From assembly GCA_027021365.1 (NCBI GenBank), contig JALUUM010000007.1:124001-188000 (forward strand): DNA of 64,000 bases, given 5' to 3'. The DNA comes from Spirochaetales bacterium. Lineage in GTDB: Bacteria; Spirochaetota; Spirochaetia; SZUA-6. The notes beneath the pieces are model-generated. The model was not told the origin of the DNA and did not search any database. It was given only the letters and a program-made list of their open reading frames with translations. Every line of letters begins with the position of its first letter. Position 1 is the stretch's first letter. Position numbers and translations under genes: made by a program. Of the stretch, positions 62,444 to 64,000 are shown one piece after another.

Positions 62444-62643
62444 AATGAAAACTATGAATAAATATTCCTAATATAATCTTATAACTCTTTATTATATAAA
62501 GATATAGTGTGTAGATGAATTATAATAAAAATAAAAAAATAAATTAATTTTGAAATTTATTAAAAATTCTTGAAAGACCATCATACGAAATGCAGAGTAG
62601 ATATAGCCCTTTCGGTATTATTATTTTCTAACAAATAAGAATC
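62444..62643. other. A+T-rich intergenic gap, nothing recognised
   Basis: Between two convergent genes. I see no terminator stem with a T run on either side, and no RNA gene. Confidence 0.4.
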
Positions 62644-63990
62644 CTAGTAATTATAGATTGTATAATTTTGAAGTTCATCAAGTCCATTAAAATATGATAT
62701 TTTATATAAATCACTGTTTATATTGTATTCATATGAAGAGTAATTTTGTAATTCATCAGCCCCATTATACGTTGATATTTTTGATATCTGATTATTTAGA
62801 TTATACTCATATTTAATATAACTCTGTAATTGTCCTGTACTATCATAGTTAGAATATCTAGAAAGCTGATTATTGGTATTGTATTCCCACACCCAATAAC
62901 CTTGTAATTCATCAGAACCATTATAGGATGAAAACTTAGAAAGCTGATTATTTGAATTGTACTCATATACAGTATAATTCTGTAATTCATTAGAACCGTT
63001 ATAATAAGAAATTTTAAAAAGCTGATTATTTGAATTGTATTCACACACAAAATAGTTCTGTAATTGATCAGTACTATCATAGGAAGAAATATTAAAGAAC
63101 TGGTTATTTGAGTTATATTCATACACGGTATAACTCTGTAACTGTCCTGTACTATTATAGTAAGAATATCTTACCATTTGATTATTAGAATTATATTCCC
63201 ATATAGTATAATGCTGTAATTCATCAGAACCATTATAGGTTGAGAATTTTGTTGTTTGGTTATTCAAATTATATTCATAAAGACTGTAACTATCCAATTT
63301 ATCAGAACTATTATATACATAGGTAGAAACATAAGGTTTTTGTGCTTGGGCTTGAATATTCAATCCAGTCGATTTATTTCCTGCTAAATCAACAGAATAT
63401 ATTTTAAAAAAATAAGTAGAACTATTAACTGGAACATTAATAGTGATATTTTCAATTCCAGGATTTACCGTTGCAACAGCTCCAGTTGTAATATTGTCAA
63501 CTTCAATATTTTTTAAATCTGCATCTGATGGGTCTAACCAAGAAAATATTAAATACTTATCCCCTCTTTTCTTCAACATTAATCCGGTTACATTAGATGG
63601 TGCAGAGGTATCTATAGTATAATCACATGTAGCAATTTCAGAATTCTCCATTCCATTCTTAACAGCAAAAGCCTTGAGTGTAGTACTGGAGTTGATTGTT
63701 ATTGATTCTGTATATAAATTACTGTTCTTAGTAGGATTTGTGCCATCAGTGGTATAATAAATTATTGCTTTATCTGTTAAACATGAAATAGTTACATTTT
63801 GTGCTGAATTATAGGTCCCGCCTTTGATTGAGAATACAGGAGTAGCAACTTTATTTTGAGTAGTAGGGTTATCTCCCCCAGTAGTATTACCGTTAGTATC
63901 ATCTTTTTGATTCAAGTTAGTTATTGGGCAATTAACTAAGGATAAAATTATTATTAGTATTAAGATTATTTTTTTATAGTAATTAGTCAA
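62644..63990 (-). CDS. Lipoprotein with chitobiase-like, Fn3-like and tandem 26-residue repeat domains
   Basis: A 448-residue protein starting at TTG 63990; an in-frame stop lies two codons further upstream. The signal ends LSLVNC (Cys about 21), a lipobox with Asn at -1 as often seen in spirochaetes. A Thr/Asn linker is followed by a chitobiase C-terminal-like beta domain (about 48-127: PVFSIKGGTYNSAQNVTISC, AIIYYTTDGTNPT) and an Fn3-like domain (about 130-222: APSNVTGLMLKK, FFKIYSVDLAGN). Nine tandem repeats rich in Tyr and Asn complete it (about 224-448). It is probably surface-exposed; the function is unknown. Confidence 0.8.
   Translation of the reverse strand: MTNYYKKIILILIIILSLVNCPITNLNQKDDTNGNTTGGDNPTTQNKVATPVFSIKGGTYNSAQNVTISCLTDKAIIYYTTDGTNPTKNSNLYTESITINSSTTLKAFAVKNGMENSEIATCDYTIDTSAPSNVTGLMLKKRGDKYLIFSWLDPSDADLKNIEVDNITTGAVATVNPGIENITINVPVNSSTYFFKIYSVDLAGNKSTGLNIQAQAQKPYVSTYVYNSSDKLDSYSLYEYNLNNQTTKFSTYNGSDELQHYTIWEYNSNNQMVRYSYYNSTGQLQSYTVYEYNSNNQFFNISSYDSTDQLQNYFVCEYNSNNQLFKISYYNGSNELQNYTVYEYNSNNQLSKFSSYNGSDELQGYWVWEYNTNNQLSRYSNYDSTGQLQSYIKYEYNLNNQISKISTYNGADELQNYSSYEYNINSDLYKISYFNGLDELQNYTIYNY
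62647..63321 (-). repeat. Nine tandem 78-bp (26-residue) coding repeats
   Basis: Consensus about xYNGxDELQxYxxYEYNSNN followed by QLxKxS. Seven units are exactly 26 residues, the first is 27 and the last is cut to 16. Units alternate between an NGSDELQ and an STGQLQ type. The pattern recalls YD/Rhs-like repeats in its Tyr spacing but is not a plain YD repeat. Confidence 0.85.
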
Positions 63991-64000
63991 TTTTTACACC

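Noticed and set aside
62647..63321. CRISPR-like array
   Set aside because: The repeats are in-frame coding units without unique spacers of constant length, and no cas gene is present.

Overview
The window looks like the chromosome of a diderm bacterium, most likely a spirochaete (Spirochaetota). I infer this from several features together: an HPr and HPr kinase pair without PTS enzymes nearby, a secreted cyclophilin-FKBP double prolyl isomerase, a lipoprotein signal ending in Asn-Cys, secreted proteins with an Ala-Gly-Gly start after the signal, and Lpt outer-membrane genes beside rpoN. No rRNA or housekeeping marker gives a firm species call. Genes are dense, mostly on the minus strand, and often overlap by ATGA or TGATG stop-start junctions.

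Layout. 0-2 kb: 3' part of a hybrid sensor kinase, then tRNA-Leu(GAG). 2.2-8.2 kb: a six-gene operon for a branched-chain-amino-acid-type ABC importer (livKHMGF) ending in an MttB-family methyltransferase. 8.3-9.7 kb: a decayed DUF4143 ATPase and an ankyrin-repeat remnant. 9.7-12.4 kb: metE, then a small isolated transcription unit (promoter, folded leader, 59-codon ORF, terminator) that I do not recognise. 12.4-14.9 kb: a Gfo/Idh/MocA dehydrogenase and an anaerobic sulfatase-maturase-like radical SAM enzyme. 14.9-17.2 kb: prolyl isomerase, NikR, a small coiled-coil protein and an outer-membrane barrel. 17.2-22.9 kb: an ABC-2 exporter with two membrane-anchored partners and a NeuB-SAF-Nudix fusion. 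23-27 kb: dcd, pncB, pncA, a GH3 lipoprotein and tRNA-Ala. 27.3-34 kb: MBL hydrolase, HDOD, a giant TPR protein and a LamG/Fn3 protein. 34-37.4 kb: uvrC, holA, lexA. 37.4-47.8 kb: a conserved regulatory and envelope block (pyrG-lptC-lptA-lptB-rpoN-hpf-hprK-ptsH-DUF4390-ntrY-ntrX). 47.8-50.4 kb: bifunctional nuclease, cheR, cheB.

50.4-61.1 kb holds the most unusual system: a Pel-like exopolysaccharide export locus. PelD-, PelE-, PelF- and PelG-like genes run leftward. They are followed by a YmdB-family protein whose metal ligands are largely replaced, an RseC-like protein and a TetR regulator. A 1273-residue PelB-like TPR/barrel protein carrying an extra N-terminal carbohydrate-binding-like domain runs rightward from an overlapping divergent promoter. 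PelA and PelC are not in the window, and the PelD-like protein lacks the usual c-di-GMP I-site.

After tRNA-Leu(CAG) at 61.3 kb the composition becomes strongly A+T-rich and the genes are unfamiliar: a 188-residue unknown and a lipoprotein with nine tandem 26-residue repeats. This looks like an integrated island beginning at the tRNA.
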